Source of the DNA: Lepidodermella squamata
Taxonomy: Eukaryota > Gastrotricha
Assembly (NCBI GenBank): GCA_047495785.1
Contig: JBLDXI010000021.1
Span: forward strand, 1,302,001-1,366,000
Length of the DNA: 64,000 nucleotides
Reading direction: 5' to 3'
Made by a program: the position numbers and the translations under genes. Positions 34,424-46,011 of this stretch are shown piece by piece (the stretch's first letter is position 1; each line of letters starts with the position of its first letter). The notes below the pieces were generated by a model. The model searched no databases, was not told the DNA's origin, and saw only the letters and a list, made by a program, of their open reading frames with translations.

Positions 34424-35596
34424 ATGGAAAAAACTTTTTTGGCATTGTTGCTATTACACGTTACGTCCTGTTTGTGCCAAGACATCGATAACCCTAAGCT
34501 GAGGGATCCTTTCGTCAGTGAACTTTTCGCTCAAGCCGATTCGGAATGCAGCGCGCCCGAAGGCGACGGCCTTATGTTCTCGTGTGAACACCGCACCCCG
34601 GCTGTTGTAGCCGTCGAAGCTGGCGAATCGCTCACACTCAACTGCAGCGTCTCAGGCTCTCGAAACCCTGTTGTTCGGTGGATAAGGAATCGCAAAACTA
34701 TCGCAATGGTAATTTCTAGAAAAATTAAGGTTAATAATTCAAGACCATTTTTTCCGGTATTTTAGGGTGGTTCTCGTTCTCGACGTGGCGCTGGCCGCCC
34801 GTTCCTCAGGACCGAGCTGCTTCACCACGTGATCAACTGCGCTACGCCGAAAGATGCTGGCATCTATGAGTGCGTAGGCCAGGCCGATGGTGTTGTCATT
34901 CGTCAAGTTACCAACGTCTTTGTAATCACCGATAAGTCAAACAACGGCGTCGCTAAGTGCGCCGCATCAGCGCAGGCTAAGCGCGCGCCCCGCATCTACG
35001 CATCGACCGAGACCATTTTCGACGCACCCGAGGCGAAAGCGCGCCTCACGTGCCGCGCCTCAGGCTCGCCTGCGCCCACCATCTCATGGTACAAACGGCA
35101 AATGGACATGAGTTTTGCCAAGATTGAAAACAAAGTAGCTGGTCACTTGATCCAACCTAACGGCGACCTATTGATACCACCGCTATCCCTCGACCCGATT
35201 CACTTTTCCGAATACAAATGCGAGGCGAAAAATGAAGTTGGCGAGGATTCTGCTACAACCTACATTCAAGTGGTGAGTGGTTACGCGTTTAATTATATGT
35301 CCTAATTAATTTTATTTTTATTCTAGATGCCAACAGCAACACAAGAGGAGTTGGCAATGTTGGCTCCTGAGCGCGGCGAAGCTCCCGTTGAAGCTTTCGA
35401 TGACGCGGAAACTGGCTCTGAAGATGACTTACTAGCGCTAAAAAAGCGGAAACGAAACCGCCGACAATTATTTTGGCAACTAGCTGACGCCGACACGGAC
35501 ACGCATGAGGTGAACGAGGACGACGTCGCGGAACAGCTATCTAGATTGTCGACAGGAGATCTTGTTAGCCTTATAGACCGGCTCGAACAGCAATGA
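34424..35596 (+). CDS. Secreted two-Ig-domain protein (zig/ImpL2-like)
   Basis: Exons 34424-34708, 34766-35272 and 35327-35596 join to 353 residues. A signal peptide (about 1-19) is followed by an N-terminal linker with two Cys, Ig domain 1 (Cys74, Trp86, DAGIYEC with Cys131) and Ig domain 2 (Cys191, Trp203, EYKCEAKNEVGED with Cys247). There is no membrane segment or GPI signal. Two-Ig secreted proteins of this layout include nematode ZIG proteins and insect ImpL2, which act in axon maintenance or bind insulin-like peptides. The 90-residue C-terminal exon is very acidic, interrupted by a basic cluster KKRKRNRR (303-310), which resembles a furin-type cleavage site. That tail is unusual for the family. 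Confidence 0.8.
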
Positions 35597-37019
35597 TAGA
35601 AAATTTCCAAAAAAATTATAAAAAAAATTCCTCGTTTTTATTACGAAAAAATATTGTCAACAATATTGTCACGTCGACAAGCAAATTTTCTCAGGTGTTG
35701 TCTTGTGCCGGTCGCATCTCGCATAGTCATCTTTTGAACTAGTTGGTCATTTATTATAGCTTGGAAAATTTTCTATATAATATTATAAACAACATTTTTT
35801 TAGTATTCTTCAAATTTTCGTTGCATGCGCGCATGAAGAGGCGTTGTCTTGTTGTGTGTTCTAAAACACCTGAGGATGATGGTGATGATATGGGCGAGTC
35901 ATGTCGTTTTTACTTCGGTTTTTTATTATCATCTACTTCTCTTCTCGAAACTCTGTGCCACACCTGCTTTTGTGCTAATCGTCATTCTCTACTGACGAGC
36001 CAAACGAGTGTTTTGTTATATAAAAAAATTTAAGCATTATTACGATGATGATGATGACGATGATGATAAAAAAGTTGATGAATTCGCAGCAAATAACTGC
36101 CTTTTTTCAAGTGTTTGAACATGTTTAATTTATTCCTACTCCATGCATTCCTTATATTGAAGCACCCGAGATTGCGGCCAAGGATTTCAAGGTAGGTATT
36201 TTTTTGAGATTTCCCCATATCTCGAGTTCAAATTTGCCAGGAAACAGTGGCGACGTGCTTGTTTTTCAAGTGTATAGACGTAGAGGAAAATGTCAGGTGG
36301 AAATAATTTGAGTTGAGGGTGGTTGACGCAGACGTACAATTTTTGTCCAGACTCGTCACATCCGCCCCGTGCTATACTACAATTCCAAGTACAAATTGAA
36401 CTTTCAACTTTCGTACTTAAAAGTAGATCCGGTGAATTTCCTGATAATTAAAATTCCTCGTAACAGTTTAAGGAAAATTAAATTAGTGTCGTCCTATTTA
36501 TAGCTATAAAGGTACAACCTCATTCATTATGAGTTATTTTCCTTAGGAGACAAGGATGAAATTTAAAAATTTCCCTAAAATCGATGGAGCACTCGTTTCT
36601 TGCGCCCGCATACGTCCGATTTTAATTACAAAATTATTTTTTTACGGGGGCGAACAATTTAAAAAAAAACACCAAAATAGGCAGCATCACTAATAATTGA
36701 AAATTACATTATTTTTTTAGCGTATCGCCCTAATAAACGATCATTAAAATGTCATTCATTAAAATGCTTTTTATTGCCAAGTATTTTGCATGTCAATCAT
36801 GATAGTTATTTTTAGCGATAAAAAATTAGCACAGCTAATTCGAAAATATAAAAAAATCAATGATATAAGTATATAGTTATGAATGAATTTAACGTGTGAA
36901 AAAGGGCCAGCCACAATACGAGCCGGAAATTATCATACGTTTTCTAAAAGAGGCAGATGAAGAATATTATTTTAGCATAGCTGCATTGCAAAATATATAA
37001 GCGAGGTGTTCAAATCAAA
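35597..37019. other. Intergenic region
   Basis: AT-rich; contains a GAT-rich microsatellite at about 36043-36069. No gene is supported. Confidence 0.5.
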
Positions 37020-37463
37020 TCAAAGCGCCGTCATTTCGTTATTATTGATGCTGATTTCGATTATTCTAGTTGTTGTTTGAACTTTCGTTACAGGAGGCGG
37101 TGATTTAGTCGCACTTTCAGTCTCCGTGCCTTCCTCGTCGTCCTCCTCAGCCGCACTATCATCCGAAGCAATGTCTCTCGTGATTTTAAGGGGTTGTTGA
37201 GTAACTGTATCGCAATTGATTCCACGCCCGGTATTCTTATCTGGTGATGTAAGGGCAGGTGATTTCTTATTCTTGGACATCGCTATAGCGCGATCTGTCC
37301 TCGAATCGAGCAGGCTGTCTACCACTGTCGCTACACCGACGGTTACAACAAAAAACAGCCCGCCGCAAGCATTCGCGAGTAGCATCATACCTAGACCTAT
37401 AAGAAATCGCCGTAAATTTTGAGAAAGTAACGAAAATATTCACTTACTGATTTCCACAGTCAT
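37020..37463 (-). CDS. Small one-pass membrane protein, unknown
   Basis: Exons 37463-37448 and 37396-37020 join (phase 1, GTAAGTG donor) to 130 residues starting MTVEISLG. One hydrophobic segment (about 8-32; LLANACGGLFFVVTVGVATV) is followed by a polar, Ser/Thr-rich and strongly acidic tail (AAEEDDEEGTETES) ending EISINNNEMTAL. I do not recognise a family. Topology, short exon 1 and continuous frame support a real gene, but no homology evidence is available. Confidence 0.5.
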
Positions 37464-38519
37464 AGCGAACTCAGTGTTGGTAAAAAAATATCTATAAGGA
37501 GAAACCTGAACTCGAGTATAATGACGAAAGCGATCACTGTAATACCGGATGAAGGCTGTTTATTGTATGCAAACACTACTTTAGTGAATAGTCAGTCGAT
37601 TTATATAGAAATCGTTCTATTGTTCCACAGCGGATGTAAAAAAATCTATCATGCCCATCACCAAACAATTCTCGCCGAAGATGATGATGGGTATGGTTGC
37701 GATAGAAGCAACACTCCGATGTTTGCGGATATATATTATATAAGATATTTGGAGGGGAAACTCTGACTGCTATGTCTATTCATTCTATTATTAAACGCGT
37801 TGTTTTACCGCGGCACTGTAATAGTGTTCCGAGGCCGCGATCTCAGCGGCGAGCCTGTCTAAGCTCGTCGGTTGTACTGCTGTTCGCTATATGCTATTTA
37901 TGTTTATTTTTGTAATAATTTTTTACTCTCACCCAGTGATGTACATGCCATTCTTTGGTTTTTGCGCGCAGTTTTGTGTGCGCGTGCGCTCTGGGAAATG
38001 GCCGCGAACGAGAGACACGCGATGGATGTTGTATCATCATTATGGTGCGGCGCATGTTCTTTGTTATTACATTAGCGACATCGTGGACAACAAAAAGTCC
38101 GCCTTAAATCCGGTGCCGCGCCGTCACCTATAATATAACATACTATCATATAGCTGATTTATTCATTCGTCCCCAATTTTTTTTTCGGTCACTCTTCTTA
38201 TTGCTGTCTTCTTGATGAAATTCCCCATCGCCCTTAATAATAACGCCTGTTTTTTGTTGACAAAGAATAGCCCCAGGGTGCAATATCCTGTAGATGTGTT
38301 TTCGTATTTATTACGGTTCTCACGCTCTAAATATAGCCAATGGCGGAAAGCAATACGAAAACGCAAGCGATAACTGACAAGCGACTCAATTAACACCTTG
38401 TATTGTTTTGACACGAATTCGTTCTGAAGCCGAAGAGACGACGTCTCTCTTCATTCTATAAACTGAGTACAGATTATATTGATTTTTCAGGGTTTAAATT
38501 TACGTTTTTTTTTATAAAA
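37464..38519. other. Intergenic region; 5' flank of START 8
   Basis: Two plus-strand ORFs of about 80 codons (37521-37766 and 37891-38133) show no recognisable domain. A TATAAA at 38457-38462 lies about 60 bases before the START 8 start codon and may be its core promoter. Confidence 0.45.
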
Positions 38520-39450
38520 ATGCCTTACAAATCAGAAGCCGAGGTTGGTTATTTTTTATGTTCGATTTCGCAATTTTTCTTATAAATTTTTTAGTTGGAG
38601 GAGTTGCGGAAAAACCTCTACGACACCGTGTGGCCTCTGGTCGGCGACATTGAGAATAAAAACTGGAAGCTGAAAGCTGGCACTGATCGCGAAACGACCG
38701 GCCTCGTGTACAAAAGCCATCACGAGACCTTGGGAACCCAATGGAAGGTCGAGGTACATAATTTTCCTGAATTTTGATAGCTTTTTGTAACATTATTTTG
38801 TCAATGTGACAGGCCGTTTTGGACATATCACCTGGGCAATACTTCGAAACTATATTGATGAAGCCTGAAATGACCGATTGGATACCGAATTTAGCCGATT
38901 ACAAGGTGATCGAGCGGAGTCCGAACAGAGACTGGGAGGTGACGTATTCCCACGCGTCAAAAATGGGACCGATTTCAGCCAGGTACCATTTTTGAAAACA
39001 TTGTTCTGATTCTACAGTTCGCCCTTCCAGAGATTTTGTAAATATCAATTTCTACAAGACCCTCGAAGGAGGCCAACAGCTGGGTATAATCGCGGAAACT
39101 GAACATCCTGACATGCCGGATAAATCAAGCGAAGGAATAGTTCGGTTTGTATTTCCTTAAATTATGTGAAATAAGGCTATTTATACGCTGTTTTAGCGGC
39201 CAATATTTACCATCGGCTAATTACCTTGTGCCACTGGAAGGGAATCCGAACAAGTGTACTTTTTACTGGCTAAATAATGTCGATCTCAAGGCATGAAGTT
39301 TCAAATCTGATTACCAACTTATTGAATTTTTACCAAATAATTTAGGGATATTTACCGAGACAACTGATCAACCTGGCAATGAGCAGCGTCATGCTCGATT
39401 TCGCTGCAGCTCTGATTGGCAAAGCCAAGAAAATCAACTCGGCGAATTGA
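38520..39450 (+). CDS. START-domain lipid-transfer protein, paralogue 8
   Basis: Six exons (38520-38543, 38595-38753, 38813-38982, 39031-39144, 39197-39290, 39346-39450) join to 221 residues. Exon 1 codes MPYKSEAE. The domain has TVWPLVGDIENKNW, TTGLVYKSHHETLGTQWKVE, DISPGQYF, DWIPNLADYKVIERSPNRDW, RDFVNINFY, GQYLPSANYLVP, NNVDLK and GYLPRQLINLAMSSVMLDF, the last segment typical of StAR/STARD3 C-terminal helices. Intron phases match paralogue 7. The intron after exon 5 starts with GC (AAG then GCATGAAG), a GC-AG intron. It is first of three plus-strand copies. Confidence 0.88.
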
Positions 39451-39805
39451 TATATCAAAGCCTGGAAGTAAACCACTGCCATATCCTTTTAATTTCAACC
39501 TTGCCAGTGCCAATTTAAACAAGCTCCAGTGAAACCGTGTGACAATGATTAGCTAGACATTTTTGTAAAGTAGAATTAGGCTTTTATTAATGGCTTGATA
39601 TTGTCCATCCAGCGGGAACAGTTTTTCGGAAATGAGGTCGATAATAGCTCAATGTAGATGAATTATGAATTCATGGCCACATTGAATAGAACATTCACAG
39701 TGCGTAATCTTCTCTAAAGCGGTGACCTGTATATATATATGAATAAATTTGTAAGAGAATCGCAAACCGTCTTGTCAATCAGGTTTATATACTTTCCATT
39801 CTGAA
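39451..39805. other. Gap between START genes 8 and 9
   Basis: Holds 3' and 5' flanks only. A (TA)n run near 39731-39740 lies about 70 bases before the START 9 start codon. Confidence 0.5.
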
Positions 39806-40733
39806 ATGGCTTTCAAATCAGACGCTGAGGTTCGATCAATCTTTCAAATTGAGAACTCCAAATTATTTTCTTTAAAGTTGGCAGATATTCGAAACAGCCT
39901 GTATGAAATTATTTGGCCGTTGGCTAGCGATACAGAAAATAAAACTCATTGGTCTCACAAATCTGGCAGCAACCGCGAGAAGACGGGAATCGCGTATAAG
40001 GGACATCACGATAAGATCGGCACGACTTGGAAAATTGAGGTGGGTGATGTTTGTATTTCAAGGGCTGAGGTTTGATCGTTATAATTTTCAAGGTAATTAT
40101 CGATATCACTCCGAAACAATTTTTCGAGAAAATTATCCTTGCCAATGACATGTCGTGGGTGCCGAATCTCAAGCAATACAGCGTAGTCGATAGGGGAGCG
40201 AAGAATGATTGGGCAGTTATTTACAATTTCACGTCAAATATTGGCCCGGTTTCAGCCAGGTAATTCCAGGTAATTTACAATTTGAGCTGAAAAATGGTCT
40301 ATTCACAGGGATTTCGTGAACATTAATTTCCACTATCCTGATATTGGAGAGGGCTCCTGTTTGATAACAACAATCGGAATCGAACATCCCAACGCACCTC
40401 CAGTAGCTAAAAACGTGGTCAGGTTCGAGTCTTAAAATCCCATTCATTTTTTAATTTAAGGCAATTATATTGAAGAGGCCAGTATCTGCCATCGGCTTGT
40501 TACTTGAGGCCACACCCCGAAGATCCTAAGCGATCAGTCCTTCATTGGATAAGTAATGTCGATATGAAAGTAAGTTTGTTGTACAAGTTATTGTTGAGAC
40601 TTTACCGGCATGATTTCCCTATAAACAGGGCCTTATACCTAAAAGCGTTGTAAATCTCGCGATATCGACTTTCATGTTGGAGTTTGGGGAGGCTATTATA
40701 GCCAAAGCTAAGCAAATGTCGGCCGAACAGTAA
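39806..40733 (+). CDS. START-domain lipid-transfer protein, paralogue 9
   Basis: Six exons (39806-39829, 39878-40039, 40093-40259, 40309-40422, 40476-40569, 40629-40733) join to 221 residues. Exon 1 codes MAFKSDAE. Exon 2 is three bases longer and exon 3 three bases shorter than in paralogue 8, so total length is unchanged. Landmarks are IIWPLASDTENKTHW, TGIAYKGHHDKIGTTWKIE, DITPKQFF, SWVPNLKQYSVVDRG, RDFVNINF, GQYLPSACYLRP, SNVDMK and GLIPKSVVNLAISTFMLEFG. It pairs most closely with paralogue 10. Confidence 0.88.
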
Positions 40734-41175
40734 CAGCGGGAAAAACTATAAATGCGCTTTTCAATTCAAGAACTATTCCCTTGTCGCTTTTGAAATCGAA
40801 AATAATGAACCATTAATGAACCTTTGCTGTTGTGCCTTCTATATTTTCCTTGTCCATATTGTAAATAAAAAATAAACCCTTTCTGGTTCGACGTGAGAAT
40901 AAAATTGGTCGAATCATGGTTAAACTCTTTGGAAAACATATATTTTATGAATGCTGTTAAAAAAAGTACTATTGTTAATGTAAAAGGCGGCCATCATTCA
41001 GAAATAATTCATGAATTGTCGGCTTCGCGCGGTCAAAAAATGACATCGTAGAATGCCAATTTTTGACCGTCCATTGCGGCTGTATAAAAAAGCCGAGATC
41101 AGAAGAAGGACCTCGCAGTTTCATCTCGGTTTTTCAGAGAAATCCACCAATTTTAAACAGAACCAAGCACTAGCC
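40734..41175. other. Gap between START genes 9 and 10
   Basis: No ORF of note. The last 100 bases contain the START 10 core promoter. Confidence 0.5.
41083..41089 (+). promoter_or_regulatory. TATA box of START 10
   Basis: TATAAAA in GGCTGTATAAAAAAGCC, about 87 bases before the start codon of paralogue 10. It is the clearest TATA element among the START genes. Confidence 0.5.
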
Positions 41176-42105
41176 ATGGCTTTCAAATCATCCCAAGAGG
41201 TAAATTTTTCACGCGATAAGATGAGTGTAAGTGTAATCTCCATATGTCTAGCTTGCTAATATCAGAGACAATTTGATGCAAGTAATCTGGCCGCTGGTGA
41301 CCGACTTCGAGAACAGAACGTTTTGGTCGAGAAAAGACGGCAAGGACGTTGAAACGACTGGCATTGTTTACAGCGGCGATCACGAAAAATTAGGAACAAT
41401 TTGGAAAACGGAGGTAAAAATCTTCGAATATTCTTAAGTTCTAGAGTCAGCAAAAGAGTTTTTAAGGTTGTCATCGATGTCTCGCCTGATCAGTTTTTTC
41501 AAAGTGTCTATCTTGCAAATGATATGAGCTGGATTCCGAACACAAGCAACAGGGTTGAAATCGATAGGAGCCCTGAGAATGATTGGAATGTTACCTATTT
41601 CTGCTCGCCGGCTCTCAATGCAGTATCAGGCAGGTAAGACTTTTCCGTCAATTCGTGTAGCTAGTTTCTATGCTTGCAAATTTGCCAGAGATTTTGTCAA
41701 CGTCAATTTTTTCTACCCACCGATGAACGACGGTGCAAGGCTCGTGACTACAGTTGCTATCGAACATCCAAAAGCTCCGCCTGTCACGAAGGATTTAGTT
41801 AGGTTCGGCCGGATTTTCATACTTTTTATATCCTTCTTAGTTCTTGAATTTCAGAGGCGAGTATAGGCCATCTGCTTGCTTCATAAGGCCGTATCCTAGT
41901 GACCCGAGACGTAGCCTTTTGAGTTGGATAAGTAATGTTGACCTCAAGGTACCAGTGACCTCACCAACATCGTGAAAGTAGCTTAAAGATTGTTTTTCAG
42001 GGAATTATTCCGAAATTCATGGTGAATATGTCGCTTTCCAGCTTCATGCTCGAGTTTGGAGAGGCAGCTATTAAAAAGTCGAGGCAAATCGCATCAGGGC
42101 GATAG
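41176..42105 (+). CDS. START-domain lipid-transfer protein, paralogue 10
   Basis: Six exons (41176-41199, 41252-41413, 41467-41633, 41689-41802, 41855-41948, 42001-42105) join to 221 residues, each exon the same length as in paralogue 9. Exon 1 codes MAFKSSQE. The domain has VIWPLVTDFENRTFW, TTGIVYSGDHEKLGTIWKTE, DVSPDQFF, SWIPNTSNRVEIDRSPENDW, RDFVNVNFFYPP, GEYRPSACFIRP, SNVDLK and GIIPKFMVNMSLSSFMLEFG. The RGEYLPS motif is altered to RGEYRPS. It is a tandem duplicate of paralogue 9. Confidence 0.88.
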
Positions 42106-43180
42106 AAATTGAGAAGCTAATCAACTTCGATTCTTAAATCGACTCCTCAGACCATGCTTCAGTTCCTGATGATTTCAGGATATATGCTTGATGTAAAACG
42201 AGTACCGTGACGCGCCCAAAATTTGGACACCCCAAATTTGGACACTTTGAGCTTTAGCCCCAAATGTCAATTTGTGCATAACTGATAAAAATGTAAAAAT
42301 TTCACTGAAAAATAGCTCCCTTCATGGGCTTTCCAACGGTTCCAAATTTGCCAGACTTTCATGTACTATCGATTTGCGAAAAATCGCCGATGCTCGATCA
42401 CTCAGAAAGGTGTTTTGGGACCCCCCTGCCAAACGCTCACCAATGAACGGTTGGGGCTGAAATTTTTTTGCACATAGGGATTTACTAAACTAAATTCTGT
42501 AAAATTTCCCGTTACGGTACTTAAATATATTTATTTACACTTCCCACAATTCCCGTGAATAAAACTAAAGGCGACAGAGTGTTCACAACTTTCAATAAAA
42601 ATTTGGCATCCACTTTTGATTCTTAACTATTCAGAAAGTATTGACAATAAAATCCTGACAGGGCTGATTTTCTAGGCGGTGTTCCTAATCGCAAATATTT
42701 CCTGATAAGAAGAAGCCGATGAGTGAAATCTTCGTCATTTTTTTCATTTCAGGGACATTTTTTCCAAATTTAACTCCTATTTTTATCGATTTAGGCCCCT
42801 TTCCCTGGTGTAGACAGTGCTCCCTTTGATATCTCCTTCATTTATTGTTTTATTGAGTTCTTGACAAGCGGAAAACTGCTAGCGCGAACCAGGAAATGAA
42901 AAACTAGTGACGAATCATGTCGGCATGCATAAACATACTAGTTTCAGAGATATCTCCTTCTTATTCATCTATGAAAACCAAAATTACTATAAACGGATTT
43001 TAGAGACGAATTAAAATATAAAATTCGTGTTTTTTATACAATAAATCCTGTTCTATACAGCGCCTCTATATATATCATTTAGTTTTAATTCAGGCGTAGA
43101 CAGCCTATCCATGCGCATCGAATGCACTGCAGTCAGCTTTCACCGTATCAGTTTGCCGAATAAAAACCAGCTCAACACTA
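42106..43180. other. Intergenic region
   Basis: Contains a short direct repeat CCAAAATTTGGACAC / CCAAATTTGGACAC at about 42218-42247. Otherwise AT-rich with no supported gene. Confidence 0.5.
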
Positions 43181-45452
43181 ATGAAAACATTCATCTGTCT
43201 CATTTTCCACATTTTGATCTCCTGTGAGAGATCGCTGTCGTCGGATGTCTATTGCCCAAGCTTCGTTCATGCTCATCGCAAATCCCTAACCACTAATATC
43301 ACCTGCGTGATTGCAGATGATACGGATACGCAGGTGAAACTCGACAAGGTTCGGTGGTACACATCAGCAGATCCAGCAGATCAGCACTTTTCGCTCGCCC
43401 CTGGGTCTACTTACGGCAAATATTCCTTCAGCTTAATGCAACTGAACGAATCTGCTATCGAAGCGAAATTGACTATTGAAGGAACGCTTCAGCCCTCGGA
43501 CTATACAAACTACTACCTTTCAGCGATTATACCTGGGAAAGGCCTTGTGACCTCTAAAATCACTCTAACAGAGAGGGGCCAAGGAATAGCGAAGTTTGAG
43601 TGGTGGGATTATGTGATATTCGCCCTCATTCTAGTTATTTCATCGGCAATCGGAGTTTACTATGGATTTTTCGGTAACAAGCAGAACAGCCAGGCGGAAT
43701 ACATGTTAGGCGGCCGTCAAATGGGCTGGGTGCCTGTATCCCTAAGCCTGTTAGCCAGCTTTTGCTCTGCTATCACAGTTCTAGGCACCCCTAGCGAGAC
43801 TTACACCTTTGGAACACAATACTCGATGATTTCATTTGCCTACCTCTTCATGGCTGCTGCTGCGGCTCACGTCTTCCTGCCAATTTTCTACAACCTTAAA
43901 ATCACAAGTGCTTACGAGTACTTGGAAATGAGATTCTCGAAGCCTGTTCGCCTTATTGGCGCCGTTATTTTTGTTATTCAAATGGTGCTTTACATGTCTA
44001 TGGTGATTTACGCGCCCAGTTTGGCTCTGGAAGCTGTCCTTGGGTTAAATTTCTGGTTTTCAGCCTTAACAACTGCTGCGGTATGCATTTTCTACACATC
44101 GCTGGGCGGCATGAAGGCGACAATGTGGACAGATGCTTTTCAAGTGATAATGATGTATGTGGGTGAGTTTCGATCCGCTGGAGACAAGTTTTTAACCTCA
44201 ATCTTCGTGTCTTTTTCCAAGGTTTCTCCGCAATCCTGATTCAGGGTTGTATTAGAGAGGGCGGGTTCGGCAAAGCTTGGGAACGAGCTGCCGAGAGAGG
44301 TCGAATACAGTTTTTTAACATGGACCCGGATCCTCGAATTCGGCACTCGTTTTGGACGGTCACCGTCGGCGCAACATTCACTTGGGCCTATACGTACGGC
44401 GTAAATCAGACCCAGGTTCAAAGAGGACTTTCAACGCGGTCGTTGCGAGATGCGAAAATTGCTTATTGGCTTAACATCCCTGGGCTGATTTTGATGCTTA
44501 TACTTCCGGTTATGATTGGAGTTGTAGTATTTTCCCACTATCGGGATTGCGACCCAGTAAAAGCTGGTAGGTTTCTTCCTCTTTTTCCTCCATTCCTATT
44601 CTTCGCTATTCGAAAGGTTTAATTACGAAACGAGACCAGCTGCTGATTTACTATGTTACCGATGTTGTAGCCGAGGATTTGCCCGGAATTCCCGGCCTGT
44701 TCATCGCTACATTGTTCTCAGCCGCTCTATCGACGATTTCATCGGGAATTAACGGCTTAGCAGCAGTTACTTGTCGCGATTTTGGCGTCGAGACCCTCCT
44801 GAGGTCGAAGGGTTACTCTGAAGGTCGAATTACGTGGATTGCCAAAGTCATTTCAGCCCTTTACGGCGCGTTATGTATACTGCTAATTTTCCCTATCCAA
44901 TACCTACCAGGACTTCTGGACTCAGCGCTCGGGCTATTTGGAGCCTTAGGTGGTCCGCTATTAGGAATTTACATTTGCGGAGTCTTTGTGCCCTGGATCA
45001 ACAAATTCGGAGCCTTAGCCGGCCTTTTGTCATCACTAGCAATCACTATATGGATGACCCTCAGTGAAAAGATGTCCCCGAATGTCCCATCCGCTCAACG
45101 ATTGCCATCAGTGTCAACGCTCGGATGCGAGAATGCGATTTTGCCTAAGCCGATTATTCCGAAATTTTACCCCGAAAGGCCGCTTGATTTCAACAGGCTG
45201 GATGGAATTGAAAATTTTTATGCAATTTCTTATTTTTATTTGTCAATTATTGGCATTGTCATCTCGGTCGTTGTTGGCCTGGCCGTTAGTGCTGTTACTG
45301 GCTGGAAAAAATTGGAGGATTTTCACGACCCGCGACTACTGCACCCAAGCGTTTACCAACTTAATTCTTTCTTTTTCAAATCAAAGCGCAGCAATTTTGT
45401 GGGACAGAATTGTGAATTTATCGAAAAAGATCAGGAAACTCGACATCTTTAA
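43181..45452 (+). CDS. SLC5-family sodium symporter with N-terminal Ig-like ectodomain
   Basis: Exons 43181-44162, 44222-44566 and 44617-45452 join to 720 residues. From about 140 onward it is a sodium:solute symporter of the SMVT/SMCT (SLC5A6/A8/A12) type: FEWWDYVIFALILVISS, EYMLGGRQMGWVPVSLSLLA, FCSAITVLGTPSETYTFGTQY, TSLGGMKATMWTDAFQ, then LFIATLFSAALSTISSGING. Before it lies a cleavable-looking signal peptide (1-21) and about 115 residues with an Ig-like pattern: ITC (Cys42), VRWY (Trp59), AKLTIEGTLQPSDYTNYYLS, with Leu in place of the second Cys. SLC5 proteins normally begin directly with the first membrane helix, so this ectodomain is unusual. Substrate could be a vitamin, iodide or monocarboxylate; not determinable. 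AAATAAAG follows the stop. Confidence 0.85.
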
Positions 45453-46011
45453 ATCTATTAAAATAAAGAAATTTGTCGCGTTTTTACTGGATTTTGAAGT
45501 AGAATATCTATTAGAAGAATAGTGGAAGAATAAGAGATGGAAGAGAAGGAGGAGGAAGAAAAGCCGAAATTTATTCTCAGATGACGAAAGATATAGAGCA
45601 TCTATAATACAACCGGTGCACTTATTGATCCGCGCATCGTAAAAGCGAGGTTTATTCAGTGCAGTTTTTACGAGACCTGTGAGACTACGGCAAAATTACA
45701 TGTGAAAAATTACTATGCGTAATATATGAATGTAGCCTTTGTGTATACGTACATCGCAGTACCAGAATGACATTTTGAAAATGCTTTCACGCAGTGATAT
45801 AATACCTATACCATTTCACGGTGGCGTTGAATATAAATCCCGCTTACGTTTATTATAAAGCGCTGAATGTTCTGCGCAGAGATTCTAGTCCTACTGTCCC
45901 GGCCTGATAATAGAGTCATCCTACATAATGATCCTGTGGTTGCTTTGCCTGAATAGCACATTCTCGTTATTTTTAAGGTGTAGTAATACACCGCCGTCGG
46001 CGCCGAGTAAA
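45453..46011. other. Intergenic region; 5' flank of rhodanese 1
   Basis: Contains the polyadenylation signal of the symporter. An in-frame extension upstream of rhodanese 1 (from an ATG near 45925) could add about 28 residues, but paralogue comparison argues against it. Confidence 0.5.
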
